From Sapria himalayana (Eukaryota; Streptophyta; Magnoliopsida; Malpighiales; Rafflesiaceae): 64,000 nucleotides of DNA. Below the pieces are notes generated by a model. The model saw only the letters and a program-made list of their open reading frames with translations. It was not told where the DNA came from and made no database searches. Numbering within the stretch: the stretch's first letter is position 1; every line of letters begins with the position of its first letter. The stretch spans positions 324,586-388,585 of the forward strand of contig JAREIK010003413.1 in NCBI GenBank assembly GCA_029783825.1, given 5' to 3'. Made by a program: the position numbers and the translations under genes. Shown piece after piece: positions 1-9,971 of the stretch.

Positions 1-3000
1 ATGGGCTTCGGAGTTTAGGAGCTTAGTCATTTTAGTATTTAATCATTTAGTGGTTTATAGGTTTTATATAAAAAATAAAATAAAAAAAATTTAATTTTGT
101 TAATTTTTCTCATTTTTGAAGGTTATAACCTTTGAAAATATAATAATTTTTTAAATTTTTTTTGAAAAGTGAATACAATATGAAGTTATAATAATCATAA
201 TAATTATATATCATATAAATTCAATATAAATTATTTTTTTGATATTTATTATAATAATGATTATAAAAAAGTAATAACCTATTATTAATAAGATAAATAT
301 TATTTAAAATATATTTGCAAAACCTAAAATTACTCAAAATCAAAGTGAAATATTTTACTGAATATTAATTTTAAATATTTAAATTTTTGTATCCATTTAT
401 AAGCCTATATATTTTTTAAAGAAAAATAAATTATTTAAATTATATATGTCTTACTAATAATTTATTTTTTAATTTATATTTCTATACAATTAAACTAATA
501 AATAATTAAAATGTATATTTAAAATTATAATGAATACTAATAAAAATGAGATTTATTATTTATTATTTAGTGTATAACTATTTAATTCTTTAAGGTTTTT
601 GTGGTTTTGGCGTTAAGGAATTTATAGATTTCTATGTTGACACATTTTCGTGTTTATAGGTTTTATTTAATCAATGAAATAACAAAACATTTATTTTTAT
701 GAATTTTCATGATTTTCAAAGGTTATGACCTTTGAAAATATAATAATTTTTTAATAGTTCTTAAATATGAATACAATACTTAGTTATAATATACTTAATA
801 ATTATATTTGTTGTAGATTCAATATAAAAAAATGTATTAATATATAATTATAAAAATGATCAAAAAATAAATTAATAAACTATTATTAATAAGATAGATA
901 TTAATTAAAATATATTTTCATTCCAAAATAATTCAAAATCAAAATAAATTATATTACTAAATAAAATTTTAAAATTTTAAAATTTTGTTTATTTTTATAA
1001 GCTTATTTTTTTTTCATAAAAAATAATTTATTTAAATTATATCTGTCTCACTCATTATTTATTTTGTAATTAATATTTATATAAAAATAAACTAAAAAAT
1101 AATTAAAATGAATATTTAAATTTATAAGGAATACAAATAAAAATGATATTTATTATTTATTATTTATTATTTATGTTATATAGGTTTAATGGTTTAAGTA
1201 TTTAGGGGGTTTTGGGGTTTAGGAGTCGAGATTTAAATGTTTACGCATTTAGTGGTTTATAAATTTTATTTAAATAATAAAATAATATAAAATTATTTTT
1301 GTGATTTTTTATCATTTTTGAAGGTTATAACCTTTGAAAATATTATAATTTTTAAATTTTTTTCAAATGTAAATATAATATTTAGTTATAATAACTTAAT
1401 AATTATAAGACATTTTAATTGAATATAAGTAATTTTATTATTCGATATTATAAAAATGATCAAATAATAAATTAATAAATAATTATTAATAATATTGATC
1501 GCAATTATAATATAATTGTGAAACCTATATATAATGATTCAAAATCAAAGTAAAATAGATTACAAAATAATAATTTTTTTTTAAAATTTTTACTTCTTTA
1601 TATAAGCTTTTTTTTTGATTAAAAATAAATTATTAAAATTATATCTATCTCCCTCATTATTTATTTTGTCATTGATATTTCTATATAAAATTAACTAATA
1701 AATAATTAAAATGAATATTAAAAATTATCATGAATACAAATTAAAATGAGATTTATGATTTATTATATATGGTATACCTGTTTAATTGTTGGATTATTTA
1801 TGAGTTTTGTTGTTTAGGAGTTTAGCAATTTATGTTTTTAGGCATTTAGTGGTTTATAGGTTTTATTTATATAATAAAAATTTAAAATCATATTTTTGAT
1901 TTTTTCTATTTTTCAAAGGTTATAACCTTTGAAAATAAAATAATTTTTAAAATTTTTTGAAATGTGAATACAATGTATAATTATATTAATCTTACTAATT
2001 ATATATCATATAAATTCAATATAAATAAATTTAATGATAGATATTATAATAATGATCAAAAATTAAATTAATATTCTATTATTAATAATATAAATATTAA
2101 TTAAAATATATTTAAATAACACAAAATGATTCAAAATCAAATCAAAATATATTACTAAATAATAATATTTAATTTTTAAAATTTTACTTCTTTTTATAAG
2201 CTATTTTTTTTATTAAAATAAATTATGTAAATAATATTTGTCTCATTCGAAATTTATTTTGTAATTAATTTTTCTAAAAAATCAAACTATAAATAATTAA
2301 AATGAATATTTAAAATTATAATAAATAGAAATAAAAATGAGATTTATTATTTATTAAGTAGTGTATAGCTGTTAAAAGTTTTATGTATTTTGGGTTTGGG
2401 GATCTATGAGCTTATTGATTTAATTAAGTAAGCTTTTAAATATCTATAGGTTTTATTTAAAAAATGAAATAACAAAAAAATTATTTTTATTATTTTTTCT
2501 CATTTTTTAAGTTTATAACCTTTGAAAATATAATAATTTTTAAATTTTTTTCAAAAGTGAATTTAAAATTTAGTTATAATAATCATTATATTTATATATC
2601 ATATAAATTCAATATAACTAATTTTATTGATAAATATTCTAATAATGATCAAAAAATAAATAAATAATTTATTATTAATAAGATAGATATCAATTAAAAT
2701 ATAATTATAAAACCTAAAATAATTCAAAAGCAAAGCAAAATATATTACAATATAATAATTTTTTGTTTTTAATTTTTTTTTATTTTAAAAATTTATATAT
2801 ATTTTTTGATTAAAAATAATTTATATAAATTATATTTGTATAACTCATAATTTATTTTATAATTAATATTTATATAAAAATAAACAAATAAATAATAAAA
2901 ATGAATATTCAAAATTATAATGAAAAAAATGAGATTTATTAATTATTATTTACTGTATACAAGTTTAATTTTAATTATATCTATCTCACTAATAATTTAT

Positions 3001-4535
3001 TTTATAATTAAAAGTTTGCATCTTTTTATAAAGATATATATTTTTATTGATAAAAAAAAAATTTAAATTAGATCTGTCTGACTAATAATTTATTTTGTAA
3101 TTAATATTTCAATAAAGATAAACTGATAAATAATTAAAAAAAAATTTTAAATTATACTGAATAAAAATTAAAATGAGATTTATGATTTATTATTAATGTA
3201 TACCAGTTTAATGGTTTAAGTATTTAGATGTTTTGTCATTTGAAAATTTAGTGATTTATGTTTTTAGGCATTTAGTTGTTTATAGTTTTTATTAAAAAAT
3301 AAAATAATAAAAAAATTAAATAATTTTTTCTCATTTTCATAGGATATAACCTTTGAAAATATAATAATATTTAAAATTTTTTTAAATGTAAATATAATAT
3401 TTTAGTTATAATAATATTAATATTTATATATCATATAAATTCAAAGTAAATAATTTTATTGATACATATTATAATAATGATCAAAAATTAAATTTATAAA
3501 CTATTAATAATAAGATAGATACTAATTAAAAAATATTTACAAAACCCAAATTGATCCGAAATTAAAGTAAAAAATATTCTTGCATAATAATTTTTAATTT
3601 TTAAATTTTTACTTCTTTTATAAGCATATATTTTTTTTATTAAAAATAAATTATTTAAATTATATTTGTAGCCTCATAATTTATTTTGTAATAACAATTT
3701 ATATAATAATAAACTAATAAATAATTAAAATGAATATTTAAAATTATAATAAATTGAAATAAAAAATAGATTTATGATTTATTATTTATTATTTATTATG
3801 TATTATATATCAGTTTAATGGTTACTGTATTTAGGCATTACGGGGTCTAAAAATTTACTTATTTAACTATTTATGCATTTAGTAGCTTATAGGTTTTATT
3901 TGATAAATAAAAAAACAAAAAATTTATTTTTATTATTTTTTGATATTTTCAAAGGTTATAAGCTTAGAAAATATAATAATTTTTAAATTTTTTTCAAAAG
4001 TGAATTCAATATTTAGTTATAATAATCCTTATATTTATATTTCATATAAATTCAATATAAACTATTTTATATATAAATATTCTAATAATGATCAAAAAAA
4101 ATTAATAATCTATTATTAATAAGATAGATATCAATTATAATATAATTACAAAACATAAAATGATTCAGAAGTAATGCAAAATATATTATTATATAATAAT
4201 AATTTGTTTTGAAATTTTTTTTTCATTTAAAAAGTTTATCTATATTATTTTAATGAAAAATAATTTATATAAATTATATTTGTGTAACTCATAATTTATT
4301 TTGTAATTAATATTTATATAAAATTAAACAAATAAATACTTAAATTTGAATATTTAAAATTAAAATGAAAAAAAAATGAGATTTATTCTTTATTATTTAG
4401 GATATACCAGTTTAATTTAAATTAGATCTGTCTCACTAATAATTTATTTTGTAATTAATATTTCTATACAAATAAACTGATAAATATTTAAAATTAAAAT
4501 TAAAATTATACTAATAATTAGAATAATTTATTTTG
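1..4535 (+). repeat. Satellite array, block 1 (forward)
   Basis: Seven tandem monomers with dyad centres starting near 121, 721, 1323, 1918, 2511, 3342 and 3954, so spacing is about 600 bp except for one long ~830-bp monomer. Each monomer has the dyad (often TTTTGAAGG on the left arm and CCTTTGAAAA on the right), an A+T-rich body with the motif GATTCAAAATCAAAG, a GGTATACC-like site, and a tract of TTTA-led 8-mers ending in TTTAGTGG TTTATAGG. Monomer types from about 590 onward recur in the same order at 50870-53365 and 61105-63558. No coding potential is seen; stops are dense in all frames. Function unknown; a centromeric or pericentromeric satellite is possible but not shown. Confidence 0.93.
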
Positions 4536-5210
4536 TTCTTCTCTCAACTCTAGAATGATTGCTAAAGCTCTAACCAAAATAATAGGAGCTTTTACTTTGT
4601 CTCTATTATGTATCATCATATTTGATGTTGAATCACTGGGCTATCACAGGTAATTTGACTCATGTACGCTAACAGACTAAACAAAAGTTGTACCCCTATG
4701 TGTTGAAATATCTAGTTGTTGACGATGTTATTTATATTGATTATTATAATTGCTTCTAAAATATCTCTCATGAACATACTCAAAGCAATTTTTTTAAAAC
4801 ATAGTTCACCTCTAAAAAAATAACCACCTTGTAGCCTATTAGAACAAACTAGCCCAAGGTGGTTTGAGCAGGGCAGGAAGTTTGGACTCTCTTTCAATCA
4901 AGAATCAAAAAATTTATTTTATTGGCATGTCTAAGCCTTTTTTTCATATCCTCATGGATATGAAAAATATCATTTCTTTCTTTTTATACTAAATGAGTTA
5001 TGTATACAAGCTCATAATACCCAAAAAGGTGTAAATGAATCATATTCAAATGTATAAAAGGTTTTAATCATTGCTCAAAATATTAGTCTTGCATATTGAC
5101 ACTTGAGGTCACAAATCAAAGGGAAAAGCCGATGTGATATTTCCAATCCTAAGAATTTTAGCTAAAAAAAGTTATAAATAGTAGAACTCGAGCTATAACA
5201 ATTTCTAGGG

Positions 5211-5500
5211 TCATGACTTTTGCTCTTGATGAATGTCCAAAGTTACAATCATTCCTAGTGCAATGACTTTGCAATATAAAGATAAAATGCACAAGCTATG
5301 GTCATATCCAATATTGTGACCCAGTATTATAGTGATTAAATATGTATTCATGATCATTCTTAGTGCCATAACAATATGTTCAACAGAGAGACACAAGTTA
5401 TGGCATATTCTCATCGATATGAGTTTGTGTTCTAGAGACAAAATATACAATCATGACCATTGCTAATGCTACAATTATCTAAAGCAAGAAAGAGACTGAA
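5211..5500 (+). repeat. ~100-bp imperfect tandem repeats in module A
   Basis: About 2.5 units of a diverged ~100-bp repeat. It is clearest in the inverted copy B, where GCATTAGCAATGG, GCACTAAGAATGA and GCACTAGGAATGA start at 34486, 34589 and 34694 (spacings 103 and 105). The same units are present here and near 54036-54330. A 79-residue open frame on the minus strand runs through the repeats, but the copies differ mainly by amino-acid-changing substitutions, so I treat it as non-coding. Confidence 0.55.
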
Positions 5501-5635
5501 TCCATAACTCATCCCTTGAGTCATGACTTTGTGTTACATATACAAAAAGATAAATCTATGTTATTCCTAAAAGTTGTGAATTTCAATTTAAATTTAACAC
5601 TTAGTCATTTGATTATAAAAGTGCAAAACATGAGA

Positions 5636-5711
5636 TTTAGGATTTAGGGTTTATGGAGTAGGGTTATAGTTTATGGTTTAAGGTTTAGGATTTAAAGTTT
5701 AGGGTTTATGG
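5636..5711 (+). repeat. Degenerate plant-type telomere-like tract (7-bp TTTAGGG units), copy A
   Basis: Eleven consecutive units, ten of 7 bp and one of 6 bp, all variants of TTTAGGG; exact TTTAGGG occurs at 5643-5649 and 5698-5704, with TTTAGGA, TTTATGG and TTTAAGG between. The Arabidopsis-type telomere repeat is TTTAGGG. The tract lies 10 bp from the T run that marks the 3' end of the minus-strand retrocopy. It is an interstitial, decayed tract, not an active telomere. Confidence 0.8.
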
Positions 5712-5721
5712 TTTTTTATTG

Positions 5722-7003
5722 TTTTTTTTTTGGAAAATACAAACTTTATTTATCATTTAGGCACACAACTTACAAGAGACTAAAAAGCTTACTAATTTAG
5801 GCCAGTCGACCAAATCCTATGCACCTTAATGATTCCATGATAAAATACATAAAAAAACATAATGCCTAATAATTCCAAGCGTATGAATACAACTAAAATC
5901 ACCTGGCATTCCCGGACATCAGCGTTGGCATTGAGTCATTATGAGCACTGCGTCCTTTCCATTCATATTTGTCCAAACCTTTTGGAGGAACCTGAATGAT
6001 GCACCATATTAAAACTATTCAAATATAAGATTTTGCATGTGTGTGACATGCAGCATCAACCGTTTGCCTATGTCATTGCTATGCAATGGAATACATGTAA
6101 AACTGAATACCCATAAATCCACAATGTCCATATCTACGGCACTTTGTCAATTCATTCTCACCTCTGAATTCCACATTCTTTTGCTCCAATGATCCTAAAA
6201 AGAGTATCTCTTGGGTTAGAATGCTTCCTCATTTAGCTGCAAGAAGTGGCTGTATGTTGCACCGACAAAATATCAAAAAATATGTATGCATAGGCGTGCA
6301 TGTGTGATGAGGTCCATCTCATAGTCTAATTATCTATGCGTACAACCAAGCTAGAATACAAGTAAAATTACAAAATGCTAAAAAGATGGATCTTCTGCTC
6401 CCGGGAGTGTAGCATCGCCTAATGTATATTTACAAAATGCATTAGGGGGCCCCACTTAGAGATACTCATGGGTCCAGTTGACCTCATTGCATGATACATA
6501 GAGAACAGACAAGATTGTGTGTGTGAGTATGTCATGATCAGTCTCTACAAGTACATGGTGCATACAAAGTCCAAAATAAAAATAAGACTACAAACATAAA
6601 CTACAAGTTTGAATCTTTCGCTCCCGTGTGGCTGGTCTCGACACCATTGCTTACTGGCCTTGCTTGGTGATGCTTTGGATTTTTCCGGCTCTACAATTAA
6701 TCATGGATTACCAGCTACATTTGTTGGGCGATGGTTGGGTCGCCCTCTATGCTGCCTGATAATGCTAGTGGGACCCACTCCTAGCTACTCCTGGGTTTAC
6801 TCCCGACCACTTTGCTCGGTCTCTTCAGTTGTATTAATGTTATCATCCCGGCTTCTTAGTGGGGACTTCTACAAGCTGGTGGCCCATACTTCTGGATGCT
6901 TCCAGGACTTGCTTGCCCCTCTAAATGCTACGCCAAAATGGACAAGAATATTTGCACGTGTGTACTGTGGTCCGTCGCTATGTGTGTGTGGTGTAGCAGT
7001 ATC
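5722..7003 (-). pseudogene. Polyadenylated retrocopy-like segment, copy A
   Basis: Read on the minus strand, this ~1.28-kb segment ends in AATAAA (complement at 5745-5750), then 13 bp, then an uninterrupted run of ten A (5722-5731). This is the arrangement left when a polyadenylated RNA is reverse transcribed and inserted. Its 5' end (about 7003, beside CTACACCACACACAC) abuts satellite. I do not recognise a protein: the minus strand has only short interrupted frames, and the 139-residue plus-strand frame at 6609-7028 is on the wrong strand for the tail. It could be a processed pseudogene, a 5'-truncated LINE tail or a SINE-like element. No target duplication could be identified. Confidence 0.5.
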
Positions 7004-9358
7004 ACGGTTTAGGAGTTTAGTAATTTAAGTATTAAGGTATTTTGTAGTTTATAGGTTTTATTTAAATAATTAAATAGCAAAAAAAATTATTTTTAAGATT
7101 TTTTCTCATTTTCAAGGTTATAACCATTGAAAATATTATAATTTTTTATTTTTTTCAAATGTTAATACAATATTTAATTATAATAATCATAAAAATTAAA
7201 TATCATGTAAATTTAATAAAAATAATTTTATGGATCGATATTATAATACTGATCATAAGATAGATTAATAAACTATTATTAATAAGATAGATATTAATTA
7301 AAATATATTTGCAAAACCTAAAACGATTCAAAATCAAAGTAAAATATATTACTAAATAATAATTTTTTATTTTAAAAATTTTGATTCTTTTTATATGCTT
7401 ATAAATTTTTTTGATGAAGATAAATTATTTAAATTATATTTGACTCATTGATAATTTTATTTTGCAATTAATATTTCTATAAAAATAAACTAATAAATAA
7501 TTAAAATGAATATTGAAATTATAATGAATACAAATAAAAATGAGATTTATGATTAATTATTTAGGGTATACCGGTTTAATAGTTTAAGTATTTAGGAATT
7601 TAGGAATTTTGTGATTTAAGTGTTTAGGCATTTAGTAGTTTATATGTTTTATTTAAATAATGAAATAACAATAAAATTATTTTTCAAATTTTTTATCAAT
7701 TTTGAAGGGTATTACCTTTATAAATATAATAATTTTTAAATATTTTTCAAATGTGAATACAATATTTAGTTATAATAATCTTAATAATTATATATCATGT
7801 AAATTAAAAATAAACAATTTTATTGATAGATATTAATAAACTAAATATAATTATAAATATAATAATGATCAAAAAATAAATTAATAAACTATTATTTATT
7901 GATAGATATTTATATATTATTTATAAATACTTAAACCTTTAAAGATGGTTTAAATGTTTAGGTATTTAAGGGTTTTGATGTTTTGGGGTTTAGGAGTTTA
8001 ATGATTTAAGCGTTTAGGCATTTAGTATTTTATAGGTTTTATATAAACAATAAAATAACAAAATTTTTTTTTATGATTTTATCTCATTTTCAAAGATGAT
8101 AACCTTTAAAAATATAATAATTTTTAAATTATTTTCTAATGTAAATATAATAATTAGATATAATAATATTTATAATTATATATCATGTAAATTCAATATA
8201 AATAATTTTATTGATAAATATTCTAATAATGATAAAAAAATAAATTAATAATCTATTATTAATAAGTTAGATATCAATTAAAATATAATTACAAAACCTA
8301 AACTGATTTAGAAGCAAAGCAAAATATATTACTATATAATATTTTTTTGTTTTGAAAATTTTTTTACTTTTAAAAAGATTCTCTATAATTTGTTGACGTA
8401 AAATAATTTATATAAATTATTTTTGTTTAGCTCAATTTATTTTGTAATTAATATTTGTATATAAATAAACAAATAAATAATTAAAATGAATATTTAAAAT
8501 TATAAACAAAAAAATGACATTTATTATTTATTATTTAGGGATACTGTTTTAATTTAAATTAGATCTGTTTCACTAATAATTTATTTTGTTATTAATATTT
8601 CTATAAAAATAAACTGATAAATAATTAAAATAAAAATGTATAATTATACTAAATAAAAATTAAAATGAGATTAATGAATTATTATTAATGTTTACTAGTT
8701 TAATGGTTTAAGTATTTAGAGGTTTTGTCGTTTCAAAGTTTAGCGATTTATGTTTTTAGGCATTTAGTGGTTTATAGGTTTTATTTAAAAAAATAAAATA
8801 ACAAAAAAAATTGTATAATTTTTTATCATTTTCTTAGGTTATAACATTTTAAAATATAATAATATTTAAAATTTTTTGAAATTTTAATACAATATTTTGT
8901 TATAATAATATTAATAATTATATATCATATAAATTTAATATAAATACTTTTATTGATAGGTATTATAATAATGATCAAAAATTAAATTTATAAACTCTTA
9001 ATATTAAGATAGATATTAATTAAAAAATATTTACAAAAATCCTAATTTATTCAAAATTAAAGTAACTAATATTACTTGATAATAATTTTTAATTTTTAAA
9101 TTTGTACTTCTTTTATAAGCGTATATTTTTATTAGATAAATAATATATTATTTAAATTATATTTGTCCCATTCATAATTTATTTTGTAATAAATATTTCT
9201 AAATAAATACACTAATAAATAATTCAATTGAATATTTAAAAATATCATAAATAGCAATAAAAAATAGATTTTTTAATTATTAAGTAGTATTTAGCTGTTT
9301 AATGGTTTATGTATTTAGGCATTACGGGGTTTAGGAGTTTACTTATTTAACTTTATAT
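7004..9358 (+). repeat. Satellite array between module A and hAT 1
   Basis: Four forward monomers with dyad centres near 7116, 7708, 8095 and 8837. The 387-bp spacing marks a truncated monomer near 7800-7930. The stretch 7004-8785 is colinear, at nearly equal length, with the reverse complement of 31200-32976, including the same truncated monomer, so the truncation predates the duplication that made modules A and B. The last monomer matches the one before hAT 2 (40840-41350). No gene seen. Confidence 0.9.
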
Positions 9359-9384
9359 GCATTAAGTAGGGCTGCTCACGGGAC
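9359..9384 (+). repeat. hAT 1 left target duplication and TIR
   Basis: Target duplication GCATTAAG at 9359-9366, then TIR TAGGGCTGCTCACGGGAC from 9367. Against the best preserved right end (hAT 2) 16 of 18 positions pair. Confidence 0.9.
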
Positions 9385-9572
9385 TCGGAGATTCACGACC
9401 TGACCTGAAGTCTTCTCCCAAAAGAATCGGGACTGAGAAAAATCCATTGACTTTGAATTTTCCCATCCCATTCTGTCACGTATTATTTCTTTTGGGATGG
9501 TTCCGGATCTCAAGCAATATCCATCCCGAGAACTGTCCCATCCTAAAAAACTGATACTAGAACCAGGAATAG

Positions 9573-9597
9573 ATATATATATATATATATATATATA
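9573..9597. repeat. (TA)n microsatellite in hAT 1 leader
   Basis: About 12 TA units just upstream of the leader frame. The duplicate element has only about 5 units at 41559-41569, so the tract has changed length since duplication. It might have acted as a TATA-like promoter element; that is inference only. Confidence 0.9.
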
Positions 9598-9605
9598 ACA
9601 TAAAG

Positions 9606-9794
9606 ATGCCACCAATTCTGCTACTGTCCATCCAATTCCAACACACCTATTGCTGTTCTGACGAGTTCCAAGCCACCTCACGCCATTTCAGCCATGTTCA
9701 GTTAGGCCCAGCCCTTGTCCATCGCACTTCTGGTTGCCTCCACCGTGTCTCAAATGCCACCAGCCTTTTAGTTTATTTTTCTGATGAGAATTGA
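9606..9794 (+). CDS. Small leader ORF of hAT 1 (62 codons), possibly a 5' exon
   Basis: The frame runs from ATG to TGA with no indel relative to the duplicate at 41577-41765. Comparing the two codon by codon I count 14 substitutions; eight are at third positions and all eight are silent (for example TCT/TCC, GAC/GAT, CAA/CAG). This is more silent change than random drift predicts, though the numbers are small, and the transposase next to it is full of stops and frameshifts. The product (begins MPPILLLSIQ, ends VYFSDEN) matches no family I recognise. It could be an upstream ORF or first exon of the transposase transcript, or simply a well-preserved non-coding leader. The start is the ATG shared by both copies. 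Confidence 0.3.
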   Translation: MPPILLLSIQFQHTYCCSDEFQATSRHFSHVQLGPALVHRTSGCLHRVSNATSLLVYFSDEN

Positions 9795-9971
9795 GTGATT
9801 AATTATTATTATTATGTGTCTCAGTCAGTTTTGTTGAGTACTGGTTGTGGTGTTGTGGTTGGGCTGAATGGGTGGGCTTAATGTGTTATAGTCAATTTTG
9901 TAGAGCTTGCTTGTTTGAAATATTTATATGTATTTATGCTTAACATATCATATTAATTACTGGAAATGAAG

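Larger units (their letters stand above)
4536..7003 (+). repeat. Non-satellite module A (2.45 kb interspersed unit)
   Basis: A sharp rise in G+C and complexity interrupts the satellite. The unit has four parts: an unidentified segment (about 4536-5635) that contains ~100-bp imperfect repeats, a degenerate TTTAGGG tract, a T run, and a retrocopy-like segment on the minus strand. It matches module B (inverted, 32977-35429), truncated module C (53366-55126) and the start of module D (63559-64000). The left flank is the same rearranged satellite sequence in A, C and D, so the module was multiplied together with its flanks. I see no terminal inverted repeats, so it is not an obvious DNA transposon. 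Short open frames in it change mostly at amino-acid-altering positions between copies. Confidence 0.88.

Noticed and set aside
1..4535. CRISPR-like regular spacing of a palindromic repeat
   Set aside because: The period is ~600 bp, the intervening sequence is itself repeated, and the setting is a plant nuclear satellite; nothing fits a CRISPR array.
4712..4897. 61-codon minus-strand frame in modules A and D
   Set aside because: The copies differ at many residues, the frame is not reported open in C, and no family is recognised.
5211..5450. 79-codon minus-strand frame shared by modules A, B and C
   Set aside because: Comparing A with C, most substitutions change the amino acid and very few are silent, so there is no sign of protein constraint; it also spans the ~100-bp imperfect repeats.
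4536..7003. Module as a DNA transposon or LTR element
   Set aside because: I find no terminal inverted repeats, no TG...CA long terminal repeats and no clear target duplication at its ends.
6609..7028. 139-codon plus-strand frame in module A (75-codon counterpart at 33141-33368)
   Set aside because: It is on the strand opposite to the poly(A) and AATAAA signal, runs into satellite at its end, and is much shorter in copy B.
9376..9681. 101-codon minus-strand frame at the hAT 1 left end
   Set aside because: It overlaps the TIR and subterminal motifs, reads through the TA microsatellite as IYIYIY, and is shorter in copy 2; a shadow frame.
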